From Bacteroidales bacterium (GTDB lineage: Bacteria > Bacteroidota > Bacteroidia > Bacteroidales > UBA932): 6,858 nucleotides of DNA. The DNA lies in the NCBI GenBank assembly GCA_024401945.1, contig JAKSKC010000076.1, forward strand, positions 1 to 6,858. The letters are read 5' to 3'. Below, one piece after another: positions 1 through 5,720 of the stretch; within the stretch, counting starts at the first letter, position 1, and the number at the start of each line of letters is the position of its first letter. A program made the translations under genes and the position numbers. Under the pieces are notes generated by a model, which had not been told where the DNA came from, ran no database searches, and saw only the letters and a list, made by a program, of their open reading frames with translations.

Positions 1-1
1 C

Positions 2-343
2 GGCACCGCATCCCTCGAGGCGGCGCTCATAGCTACGCCCCAGGTGGTGTGCTGGAGCACGTCCGGACTGACCTTCTGGGTAATCGAACACATCCTCAGG
101 GTGAGGAGCTTCATAAAGTACATCTCGCTTGCCAACCTCTGCCTGGACAAACCGATATTCAAGGAACTCATCCAGGACGGATTCAACGCGGAGGCCGTCT
201 CGCAGGAGCTCGTCCTTCTGATGGAGGATGGCCGGAGGCGCGCCGGGATGCTGGCCGACTACGCCCTCGTGAGGGAGAGTCTGGGCGGGAGCGGGGCTTC
301 AAGGGCAGTGGCCGCGGCAATGATACAGGAACTAAACAAATGA
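2..343 (+). CDS. lpxB: Lipid-A-disaccharide synthase LpxB, C-terminal part (5' end outside the window)
   Basis: This is the last 113 codons of LpxB, the GT19 glycosyltransferase that joins UDP-2,3-diacylglucosamine to lipid X to make the lipid A disaccharide at the inner face of the inner membrane. The open frame runs from base 2 with no start of its own. It opens with GTASLEAALIATPQVV, the conserved SGTA..EA nucleotide-sugar binding segment followed by the P-Q-V-V strand. It continues with FIKYISLANL and a DKPIFKELIQ segment, both typical of the LpxB C-terminal domain, and ends in the usual helical tail with R..ML.DY and G.S.A elements. The GTG at 44 lies inside the conserved fold and is not a start. 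The stop TGA (341-343) overlaps the ATG of the next gene (ATGA), suggesting translational coupling. Identification rests on motif recognition and is strong; only the missing N-terminus limits it. Confidence 0.93.
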   Translation, partial: GTASLEAALIATPQVVCWSTSGLTFWVIEHILRVRSFIKYISLANLCLDKPIFKELIQDGFNAEAVSQELVLLMEDGRRRAGMLADYALVRESLGGSGASRAVAAAMIQELNK

Positions 344-1422
344 CCGATATGACCAGGAAACTTTCAATCATCGTCATCGCGATGCTGGCTGCAGTGAGCG
401 CCGGCGCGGGGACACCCGTCTTCAGGACAATCAAGAGCAATCCCGTGACTCCCGTCAAGGACCAGTACTATTCGGGAACCTGCTGGTGCCACGCCAGCAC
501 GGCGCTTATGGAATCGGAGGCCATAAGGATACTCGGCATCAGGGACGAGGCCGCATATCCGGATTTCTCCGAGCTTTACACTGTCAGCAGGGCCTACGAG
601 GACAGGGCGGTGCGCTACATCCGTATGGACGGGCATATCACCAGCGGTCCGGGAAGTCTCGGAGGAGACCTCCTGCACGTGGTGGAGGACTGGGGGATAG
701 TGCCCCAGAGCGCGATGCCGGGCAAGACGGAGCTTCCGCAGCTGAGGGATATGGACAAGGAGATAAGGGCGTACCTGGACCAGATCAGGGCCAACCACGG
801 CAGACTGAAGGGGGACTGGAAGAAGGGCCTCGTGAAGATCCTCGACAGGACTATGGGCGAGTGCCCGGAGAAGTTCACCGTAGACGGAAAGGAATACACC
901 CCGGCATCATACCGTGACGCGATGGGCATCGTCCCCGGGGACTACCTCACCTTCTCTTCATTCACCCACGTTCCTTTCTATGACCATTTCATCATCGACG
1001 TTCCGGACAACTGGCGCTGGGACACAGCCTTCAACGTCCCTCTGGACGAGCTGGTCGAGACTGTCAGGAGCGCTGTCCTGAACGGATACACTGTCGCCTG
1101 GGGAACGGACATCTCCGAACCGGGATTCTCCTACGAGAGCGGACTCGGCTTCATTCCGGAGAAGGAAGTGACGCAGGAGAGCAGGCAGCGCGGCTACGAC
1201 GTCAAGGAGACCGTCGACGACCATATGATGCTCATCTACGGGCTCGCCGAGGACGAGCAGGGCAACAGCTGGTTCATGGTCAAGAACTCTGCAGGTATCG
1301 TAGGTCCGTTCGACGGGATGATGTACTGCTCCGAGGACTTCTTCAAGGCCAAGACCATCTACCTCACTCTCCACAAGGACGGTGTTCCGCAGCATATCAG
1401 GGACAAGTTTGTGGAAAAATAG
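340..1422 (+). CDS. Exported C1B-type (aminopeptidase C/bleomycin hydrolase-like) cysteine peptidase, copy 1, altered active site
   Basis: The product is 360 aa from ATG 340, which overlaps the lpxB stop. ATG 349 is an equally possible start (357 aa), and the reading frame open further upstream is only an antisense-free shadow of lpxB. A signal peptide spans about residues 4-23 (MTRKLSIIVIAMLAAVSAGA), so export to the periplasm or beyond is likely. The papain-fold catalytic set is visible: Gln42, the nucleophile Cys48 in SGTCWCHAS, His295 in DDHMM and Asn316 in VKNS. The NSWG signature that normally surrounds the Asn reads NSAG here, so the Trp that shields the Asn-His pair is replaced by Ala318. 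Family features such as YPDFSE, YTPASYRDA, the FTH segment and DNWRWD are present. The next gene is a paralogue, about half identical by eye. Arginine is AGG in 13 of 19 codons against 6 of 13 in the paralogue. It is probably a peptidase, but reduced or altered activity is possible; the substrate is unknown. Confidence 0.85.
   Translation: MTDMTRKLSIIVIAMLAAVSAGAGTPVFRTIKSNPVTPVKDQYYSGTCWCHASTALMESEAIRILGIRDEAAYPDFSELYTVSRAYEDRAVRYIRMDGHITSGPGSLGGDLLHVVEDWGIVPQSAMPGKTELPQLRDMDKEIRAYLDQIRANHGRLKGDWKKGLVKILDRTMGECPEKFTVDGKEYTPASYRDAMGIVPGDYLTFSSFTHVPFYDHFIIDVPDNWRWDTAFNVPLDELVETVRSAVLNGYTVAWGTDISEPGFSYESGLGFIPEKEVTQESRQRGYDVKETVDDHMMLIYGLAEDEQGNSWFMVKNSAGIVGPFDGMMYCSEDFFKAKTIYLTLHKDGVPQHIRDKFVEK
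854..902 (+). repeat. 49-base perfect direct repeat, copy in peptidase 1
   Basis: These 49 bases are identical to 1989-2037 in peptidase 2, including every third codon position. They encode the GECPEKFTVDGKEYTP stretch in both proteins. The offset of 1135 bases matches the spacing of the paralogues at this point, so the repeat is part of the gene duplication. A second, shorter identical stretch (19 bases, 1006-1024 and 2141-2159) lies at the same offset over DNWRWD. Confidence 0.95.
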
Positions 1423-1439
1423 TTACCTTTGTAAGTTTG
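1408..1439 (+). promoter_or_regulatory. Bacteroidota-type promoter for peptidase 2 (-33 TTTG, -7 TAAGTTTG)
   Basis: TTTG at 1408-1411 and TAAGTTTG at 1432-1439 match the Bacteroidota sigma-ABfr consensus (TTTG, then TAnnTTTG) with a 20-base spacer. The -33 box sits inside the last codons of peptidase 1. A second exact -7 match, TACCTTTG at 1424-1431, lies directly upstream but has no suitably spaced -33 box. The predicted start site would leave a leader of roughly 10 bases before ATG 1454. If real, the promoter lets peptidase 2 and the four lipid/RNA genes after it be expressed independently of lpxB. Confidence 0.65.
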
Positions 1440-1453
1440 CAACAAGAAAGCTT

Positions 1454-2650
1454 ATGAAAAGAACATTGATTCTGGCGTTCGCGCTTCTCGCATTGTGCGC
1501 GTCCGCATCGGCTCAGCAGAAATACAAACTGCCTGAGTACACCTTCACCACAGTCAAGGAGAATCCTATCACTTCCGTCAAGAACCAGTTCAGGAGCGGT
1601 ACCTGCTGGGCGTTCTCCACAGTGGGTCTCGTTGAGTCCGAGGTCATCCGCATCAACAAGATCAAGGATCCGGCCCTGTATCCGGATTTCTCGGATATGT
1701 TCGTCATAAGCAAGTCCTATCAGGACCGTGCGGACAAATATGTTCGCCTTGACGGCAACCTCACCTTCGCTTCAGGCTCCGAGGCTGACGACGTGCTCGA
1801 TGTGATCCGCGAGTACGGCATTGTGCCCCAGTGCGAGATGGAAGGACTGAACTACGGTACCGACAAGCCGGTACACGGGGAGCTTGACTCCGTCCTCAAA
1901 TCCTATGTGGAGTCCGTTGCCAAGAATCCTAACGGCAAGATCTCTACAGCCTGGAAGAAGGGTTTCACCGCCATCCTCGACAGCTATCTGGGCGAGTGCC
2001 CGGAGAAGTTCACCGTAGACGGAAAGGAATACACCCCTGCTTCATACAGGGATGCCCTGAACTTTAATCCTGACGACTACATCTCCCTCACATCGTTCAC
2101 CCATCACCCGTTCTATACCTGGTTCGCCGTTGAGATCTGCGACAACTGGCGCTGGGACAGGTCCTACAACATCCCTATCGATGAGATAGTCAAGGTGGTG
2201 GACAATGCCATAGAGAAAGGATACACCCTCGCCTGGGGCACCGACGTAAGCGCACCGGGATTCACAAGGGACGGTCTTGCAGTGCTCGTTGACGTCGAGG
2301 CCAGCGCAACTTCCGGCTCGGACCAGGAGCACTGGCTGGGCAAGGATTCCGAGGGAACGGCCGAAAACACCTCCGATACGGTGGTCGAGAAGGTCCCTAC
2401 CCAGGAGTCAAGGCAGATCGAGTTCGATGAGAAGACTATGACCGACGACCACGGGATGCAGATCTACGGCATCGCGAAGGACCAGTTCGGCAAGAAATAT
2501 TATATGGTAAAGAATTCCTGGGGAGTCACCGGAAAATACTCAGGCATCTGGTATGCCACCGAGGCTTATCTCAGGGCACAGACACTCGATATCACAGTAC
2601 ACAAGAGCGCCCTTACTCCTGAACTCAAGAAGCGTCTCGGCATCAAGTGA
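1454..2650 (+). CDS. Exported C1B-type (aminopeptidase C/bleomycin hydrolase-like) cysteine peptidase, copy 2, intact active site
   Basis: The product is 398 aa from ATG 1454. That start is chosen because a typical signal peptide begins there (K-R, hydrophobic core to about residue 17, ASA then QQ as a probable cleavage site after residue 20) and because a promoter lies just upstream. The upstream extension of the frame runs back into copy 1. The full papain-like set is present: Gln45, Cys51 in SGTCWAFS, His333 in DDHGM, Asn354 and Trp356 in KNSWG. Length and motifs fit the exported C1 family peptidases of Bacteroidota related to aminopeptidase C and bleomycin hydrolase. Compared with copy 1 it has about 30 extra residues around 276-314, rich in Ser, Thr, Asp, Glu and Gly, shortly before the catalytic His; this looks like a surface loop. 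The stop (2648-2650) overlaps the pssA ATG by one base. Peptidase activity is likely; endo- or aminopeptidase mode and substrate cannot be read from the sequence. Confidence 0.9.
   Translation: MKRTLILAFALLALCASASAQQKYKLPEYTFTTVKENPITSVKNQFRSGTCWAFSTVGLVESEVIRINKIKDPALYPDFSDMFVISKSYQDRADKYVRLDGNLTFASGSEADDVLDVIREYGIVPQCEMEGLNYGTDKPVHGELDSVLKSYVESVAKNPNGKISTAWKKGFTAILDSYLGECPEKFTVDGKEYTPASYRDALNFNPDDYISLTSFTHHPFYTWFAVEICDNWRWDRSYNIPIDEIVKVVDNAIEKGYTLAWGTDVSAPGFTRDGLAVLVDVEASATSGSDQEHWLGKDSEGTAENTSDTVVEKVPTQESRQIEFDEKTMTDDHGMQIYGIAKDQFGKKYYMVKNSWGVTGKYSGIWYATEAYLRAQTLDITVHKSALTPELKKRLGIK
1989..2037 (+). repeat. 49-base perfect direct repeat, copy in peptidase 2
   Basis: This is the partner of 854-902. 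The flanking codons diverge at once on both sides (for example GGCATC there against GAACTT-type differences downstream), so the block stands out from the general similarity of the two genes. It could be a gene-conversion tract or a site for recombination that would fuse the two genes. Confidence 0.95.
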
Positions 2651-3366
2651 TGAAAAGGATAACGGCCTTCATACCTGATGCCATCACCTCGATGAACCTC
2701 CTCTGCGGTGTCATCGGTGTGGTTTTCGCCTGCAAGGGGCGTTTCGATGTCGCTTTCATGCTTGTCCTGGCCGCCGCGGTCTGTGATCTCTTCGCCGGAT
2801 CCACCGCAAGGCTGCGCCACGCATATTCCGAACCCGGAAAGCAGCTCGACAGCCTGGCCGACGCCGTGAGCTTCGGTGTCCTGCCGTCAGTGATGCTTTA
2901 TTCACTGATGAACACCTATCATTTCACTCCTTCCTGGTTCTGCTACTTCCCCCTGCTCATTGCAGTGTTCAGCGGAATCAGGCTGGCCAAGTTCAACATA
3001 GACGAGAGACAGAAGCTTTCGTTCATAGGGCTTCCCACCCCTGCCTGCGCGATGATTTGCTCCTCGCTGGTGTATTTCACCGCGATGACCCCCGTGTCCT
3101 TCCTTTCAGTATGGTTCACGAGGCCGGTGTTCGTACTGCTCCTTACCGTCGTGCTTTGCTATCTGCTGGTCTGCGAGATACCGATGTTCTCGATGAAGGG
3201 CATCGGCAAAGGCGGGGTAGAGGACAAGAAACGCATCACTTTCGCTGTGAATGTAGTGCTTATCGTGGCCATCGTGGCCGTTATGGGAATCAACTGGTCG
3301 ATGACAGTGCTTCTGAGCTTCGTCGTCTATGTACTGATGAACCTGGTTTACCGTTTCATCTTTTAG
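2650..3366 (+). CDS. pssA: CDP-diacylglycerol-serine O-phosphatidyltransferase (PssA-like), catalytic motif variant
   Basis: The 238-aa product is an integral inner-membrane protein of the CDP-alcohol phosphatidyltransferase family, most like the Bacteroidota PssA that makes phosphatidylserine from CDP-diacylglycerol and serine, the first step to phosphatidylethanolamine. It begins IPDAITSMNLLCG, the usual PssA N-terminus, and has about six to eight hydrophobic segments. The family motif D-x2-D-G-x2-A-R-x8-G-x3-D-x3-D aligns with D46, G50, A53, R54, G63, D67 and D71, but the second Asp is Ala49 (codon GCC at 2794-2796, one base from GAC). The SFGVLPS segment after the motif is typical of PssA. 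ATG 2650 is preferred over GTG 2647 because it shares a base with the preceding stop (TGATG). The exonuclease gene follows after 3 bases. Family assignment is firm. The headgroup substrate is inferred, and whether the enzyme works with the Ala is open. Confidence 0.85.
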   Translation: MKRITAFIPDAITSMNLLCGVIGVVFACKGRFDVAFMLVLAAAVCDLFAGSTARLRHAYSEPGKQLDSLADAVSFGVLPSVMLYSLMNTYHFTPSWFCYFPLLIAVFSGIRLAKFNIDERQKLSFIGLPTPACAMICSSLVYFTAMTPVSFLSVWFTRPVFVLLLTVVLCYLLVCEIPMFSMKGIGKGGVEDKKRITFAVNVVLIVAIVAVMGINWSMTVLLSFVVYVLMNLVYRFIF

Positions 3367-3369
3367 CCT

Positions 3370-3954
3370 ATGTTCCAGTCCTGCATAACACCGGAAGAAC
3401 TTGAAAACCTGCCTCTCGCGGCATTTGACGGGGAAATAGTCGTCATAGACAAGCTTGGGGTCAAGTACCTCAGGGCCGTCGATTACCTGCGCAGGCAGAG
3501 GATCATAGGCTTCGATACGGAGACCCGTCCGGTCTTCTCCCCGGGGCAGCCGCATCACGGTGTCGCCCTGCTCCAGCTCAGCGGTCCGGAGCGCGCATAT
3601 CTGTTCCGCATCAACAGGATAGGACTCAGAAGCAGGCTATGCTCCATACTCTCCAATCCGGACATACTCAAGATCGGGGCCGCGACCCACGACGACGTCC
3701 GCGGACTCCAGAGGAAACACAGGTTCGAGGAGAGGGGATTCGTGGACCTTCAGAAGGAGGTGGAGCGCTGGGGCATAACCGACAAGAGCGTCAAGAAGAT
3801 GGCAGGCATCATAATGAAATGCCGCATCTCGAAGGCCCAGCAGCTATCCAACTGGGAGGCTGACACTCTTTCCGAAGCCCAGTGCAAATATGCGGCTACG
3901 GATGCCTGGATATGCAGGGAAATGTATCTCCGTTTGTTAAAGACTGAAAAATAA
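3370..3954 (+). CDS. DEDDy-type 3'-5' exonuclease domain protein
   Basis: This 194-aa single-domain protein has an RNase D/WRN-like 3'-5' exonuclease fold that removes nucleotides from 3' ends using two metal ions. ExoI is FDTET (Asp49, Glu51). ExoII is in the KIGAATHDDVRGLQ segment (Asp109 is the likely ligand). ExoIII is YAATD (Tyr174, Asp178), preceded by the characteristic QLSNWEADTLSEAQ segment. All four acidic residues and the Tyr are present, so it should be active. There is no HRDC or helicase domain, so it is shorter than RNase D or WRN and resembles the stand-alone exonucleases common in Bacteroidota. The first 40 residues form a short extension before the catalytic strand. The stop TAA shares its last A with the ATG of the methyltransferase (TAATG), pointing to coupled translation and perhaps a joint role in RNA metabolism. 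Whether the substrate is RNA or DNA cannot be told. Confidence 0.88.
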   Translation: MFQSCITPEELENLPLAAFDGEIVVIDKLGVKYLRAVDYLRRQRIIGFDTETRPVFSPGQPHHGVALLQLSGPERAYLFRINRIGLRSRLCSILSNPDILKIGAATHDDVRGLQRKHRFEERGFVDLQKEVERWGITDKSVKKMAGIIMKCRISKAQQLSNWEADTLSEAQCKYAATDAWICREMYLRLLKTEK

Positions 3955-5156
3955 TGATAAAGGTTTTTCTGAAGAAACACCGGGACGAGTCCCTGAGGAG
4001 ATTCCATCCGTGGGTGTTCTCAGGTGCTGTAGCCTCCATCCAGGGCACCCCGGCTGAAGGCGACCTTGTGGCCGTCTATTCCGCCGAAGGCGCGTATCTG
4101 GCCAGCGGGCACTATCAGATAGGCTCCATTGCCGTCAGGATACTCAGCTTTGACGCCGACCCTTCATCCCCGACCTTCTGGCGCGACAGCATCGGCAAGG
4201 CCTTCGGACTGCGCAGGGCCGCGGGACTGACGGATTCATCCATGACTAACTGCTTCCGTCTTGTACACGGCGAAGGGGACGGTCTCCCGGGACTAATCCT
4301 GGACTGGTATGACGGCGTATGCGTGCTCCAGGCCCATTCGGTGGGTATGTTCCGCGCGCGCAAGCAGATAGCATCCGCCCTTCAGGAACTTTTCCCAGAC
4401 ACTCTCAAGGCTGTCTATGACAAGAGCTCCGGCACTGCTCCGTTCAAGGCGGGCCTCGAGCTTGTTGACGGATATCTTTATACGGCCCCGGGCTTCGACG
4501 CCTCCGAACAGATGGTGCTCGAGGGGGGCAACAGATTCCTCGTGAACTGGTCCGAGGGACAGAAGACTGGCTTCTTCCTCGACCAGCGCGAGAACCGTGC
4601 GCTTGTCGGAAGATATGCCGCGGGACGCAGGGTGCTCAATCTCTTCTGCTATACGGGAGGCTTCAGCATATACGCTCTCGCCGCCGGAGCCGCTTCGGTG
4701 GATTCGGTGGACAGTTCGGCCAGGGCGATGTCCCTGGTGGACAGGAACGTCGAACTCAATTTCGGTGACAGGACGGCATCCGGAAGGCACTGTTCGCACT
4801 GCTGTGACGCAATGGATTTCCTGGCCTCGGAGCCGGAAGGCAAATATGACCTCCTGATCGTGGACCCTCCTGCATTCGCGAAGCACCGCGGGGCTCTGAA
4901 GAACGCGCTGCGGGCCTACCAGAGGCTGAACGCATCAGCCATATCAAAGGCGGCCCCCGGCAGCATCATATTCACTTTCAGCTGCTCCCAGGTCGTGGGA
5001 AAGGAGGACTTCGCGCTTGCCGTATTCAGCGCCGCAGCCCAGACGGGCCGCAGGGTGCGCATCCTCGACAGGCTCAACCAGCCGGCCGATCACGCAGTGA
5101 ACATCTACCATCCCGAAGGAGAATACCTGAAGGGGCTGATGCTCTATGTGGAGTAG
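3954..5156 (+). CDS. RlmI-like class I SAM-dependent 23S rRNA (cytosine-C5) methyltransferase
   Basis: The 400-aa product matches RlmI/YccW in length and architecture. An N-terminal PUA-like domain (about 1-70, with HPWVFSGAV at 18-26) is followed by a linker domain with RLVHGEGDGLPGLILD (102-117) and a Rossmann methyltransferase domain from about 200. Key motifs are GQKTGFFLDQREN (202-214), the SAM-binding motif I VLNLFCYTGGF (227-237), the acidic loop SVDSS (251-255), motif IV DPPAFAK (304-310) and FSCS (342-345), with Cys344 in the position of the catalytic Cys of the m5C enzymes. E. coli RlmI methylates C1962 of 23S rRNA; the same target is inferred here. It is the last gene of the + strand run and overlaps the exonuclease stop by one base. 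No residue appears to be missing. Exact target specificity among RlmI-type enzymes is not certain from motifs alone, so no symbol is given. Confidence 0.9.
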   Translation: MIKVFLKKHRDESLRRFHPWVFSGAVASIQGTPAEGDLVAVYSAEGAYLASGHYQIGSIAVRILSFDADPSSPTFWRDSIGKAFGLRRAAGLTDSSMTNCFRLVHGEGDGLPGLILDWYDGVCVLQAHSVGMFRARKQIASALQELFPDTLKAVYDKSSGTAPFKAGLELVDGYLYTAPGFDASEQMVLEGGNRFLVNWSEGQKTGFFLDQRENRALVGRYAAGRRVLNLFCYTGGFSIYALAAGAASVDSVDSSARAMSLVDRNVELNFGDRTASGRHCSHCCDAMDFLASEPEGKYDLLIVDPPAFAKHRGALKNALRAYQRLNASAISKAAPGSIIFTFSCSQVVGKEDFALAVFSAAAQTGRRVRILDRLNQPADHAVNIYHPEGEYLKGLMLYVE

Positions 5157-5173
5157 CCCAGTGAGGCTTTTTT
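5155..5173 (+). terminator. Weak intrinsic terminator after the methyltransferase gene
   Basis: AGCC (5155-5158) and GGCT (5165-5168) can pair around a 6-base loop and are followed by a run of T to 5173. The stem is only 4 bp and begins within the stop codon, so termination would be inefficient. It is placed correctly to end the long + strand run. Confidence 0.3.
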
Positions 5174-5181
5174 GCAAAAAA
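5168..5181. repeat. 14-base perfect palindrome TTTTTTGCAAAAAA
   Basis: Six T, GC, six A form an exact inverted repeat between the methyltransferase stop and the small gene at 5211. It overlaps the T-run of the possible terminator and contains a TTTG that could act as a -33 element, although no good -7 box follows at the right distance (the nearest is the imperfect TATATTG at 5186-5192). A related TTTTTGCAAAA occurs before glnS (6667-6677). Confidence 0.6.
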
Positions 5182-5210
5182 TAACTATATTGCCGGAAAA
5201 TTATGACATT

Positions 5211-5720
5211 ATGAGAAGAATACTGTTCACAATACTTGCCCTGGCGCTTAGGGTTTCCTGCCGTCAGAGCATCACCGACAGCGGGGAGACGGCTGAAGGT
5301 CTGGTCCTGGATGTGTCTTCAAGCACGGTGATGCTGGCCATCAGCAGCGAATCCGCTTCCGACACGCTCGTGTTCACTTTCCCTGATGCCGAGGAGATGA
5401 ACGATTTCGGCAACTGCATGGTCAATGACTATGTCAGGGTTACATACGTGAACGACCCGCAGATGCCGGGTCTCCTTTCAGGACTCGAGGTGCTGTCGCA
5501 CTATGTTACAGGCACCGTCAAGGAGGCTGACCACGACTGCATCAAGCTCTTCAGCGACGACGAGGGTCCGGTGCTGCTCTACGCTCCGGAATCGGCGGAC
5601 ACCACGTTCTTCGGCTCCGTATCGGCGGGGGACGAGGTCTTCGTGGACTGCAAGCCCAACGACCTCTTCAGCGAGGAGGATGCACACGACTACGAGGTCG
5701 TGAGCATCAAGGTCCTCTAG
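5211..5720 (+). CDS. Small exported protein, probable lipoprotein, with two internal repeats; function unknown
   Basis: I do not recognise the family. The 169-aa product from ATG 5211 starts MRRILFTILALAL, a short signal sequence, then RVSC with Cys17 as a possible lipidation site. Arg14 at position -3 is atypical for a lipobox, so lipidation is uncertain. The mature part is acidic and has two similar halves, about 29-95 and 100-169. Each has the pattern G-x-V, a short beta-rich segment ending in hydrophobics, then D-[YE]-V-x-V about 45 residues on, and each ends with a V-L pair. This suggests two small beta-barrel or beta-sandwich domains, OB-like at a guess. The frame is open upstream to 5172, but without a start that adds a sensible N-terminus. 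Its stop codon overlaps that of the convergent yicC. An envelope location is inferred from the signal sequence only. Confidence 0.75.
   Translation: MRRILFTILALALRVSCRQSITDSGETAEGLVLDVSSSTVMLAISSESASDTLVFTFPDAEEMNDFGNCMVNDYVRVTYVNDPQMPGLLSGLEVLSHYVTGTVKEADHDCIKLFSDDEGPVLLYAPESADTTFFGSVSAGDEVFVDCKPNDLFSEEDAHDYEVVSIKVL

Noticed and set aside
49..339. Upstream extension of the peptidase 1 reading frame
   Set aside because: It lies within lpxB in another frame, its translation has no recognisable domain, and the signal peptide begins at 340/349.
1424..1431. TACCTTTG as the main -7 box of peptidase 2
   Set aside because: It has no TTTG at about 20 bases upstream, while the adjacent TAAGTTTG does; kept only as a possible secondary box.
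4697..4714. Tandem TTCGGTGGA repeat in the methyltransferase gene as a slippage site
   Set aside because: Only two units; the encoded SVDSVDSS fits the normal length of the acidic-loop region, so nothing appears inserted.
4293..4886. 197-codon minus-strand open frame inside the methyltransferase gene
   Set aside because: The plus strand carries all RlmI motifs across this span; the minus-strand product shows no recognisable domain.
5186..5193. TATATTGC as the -7 box of the small putative lipoprotein gene
   Set aside because: It departs from TAnnTTTG at the last two positions and has no -33 element at the right spacing, so it was not annotated as a promoter.
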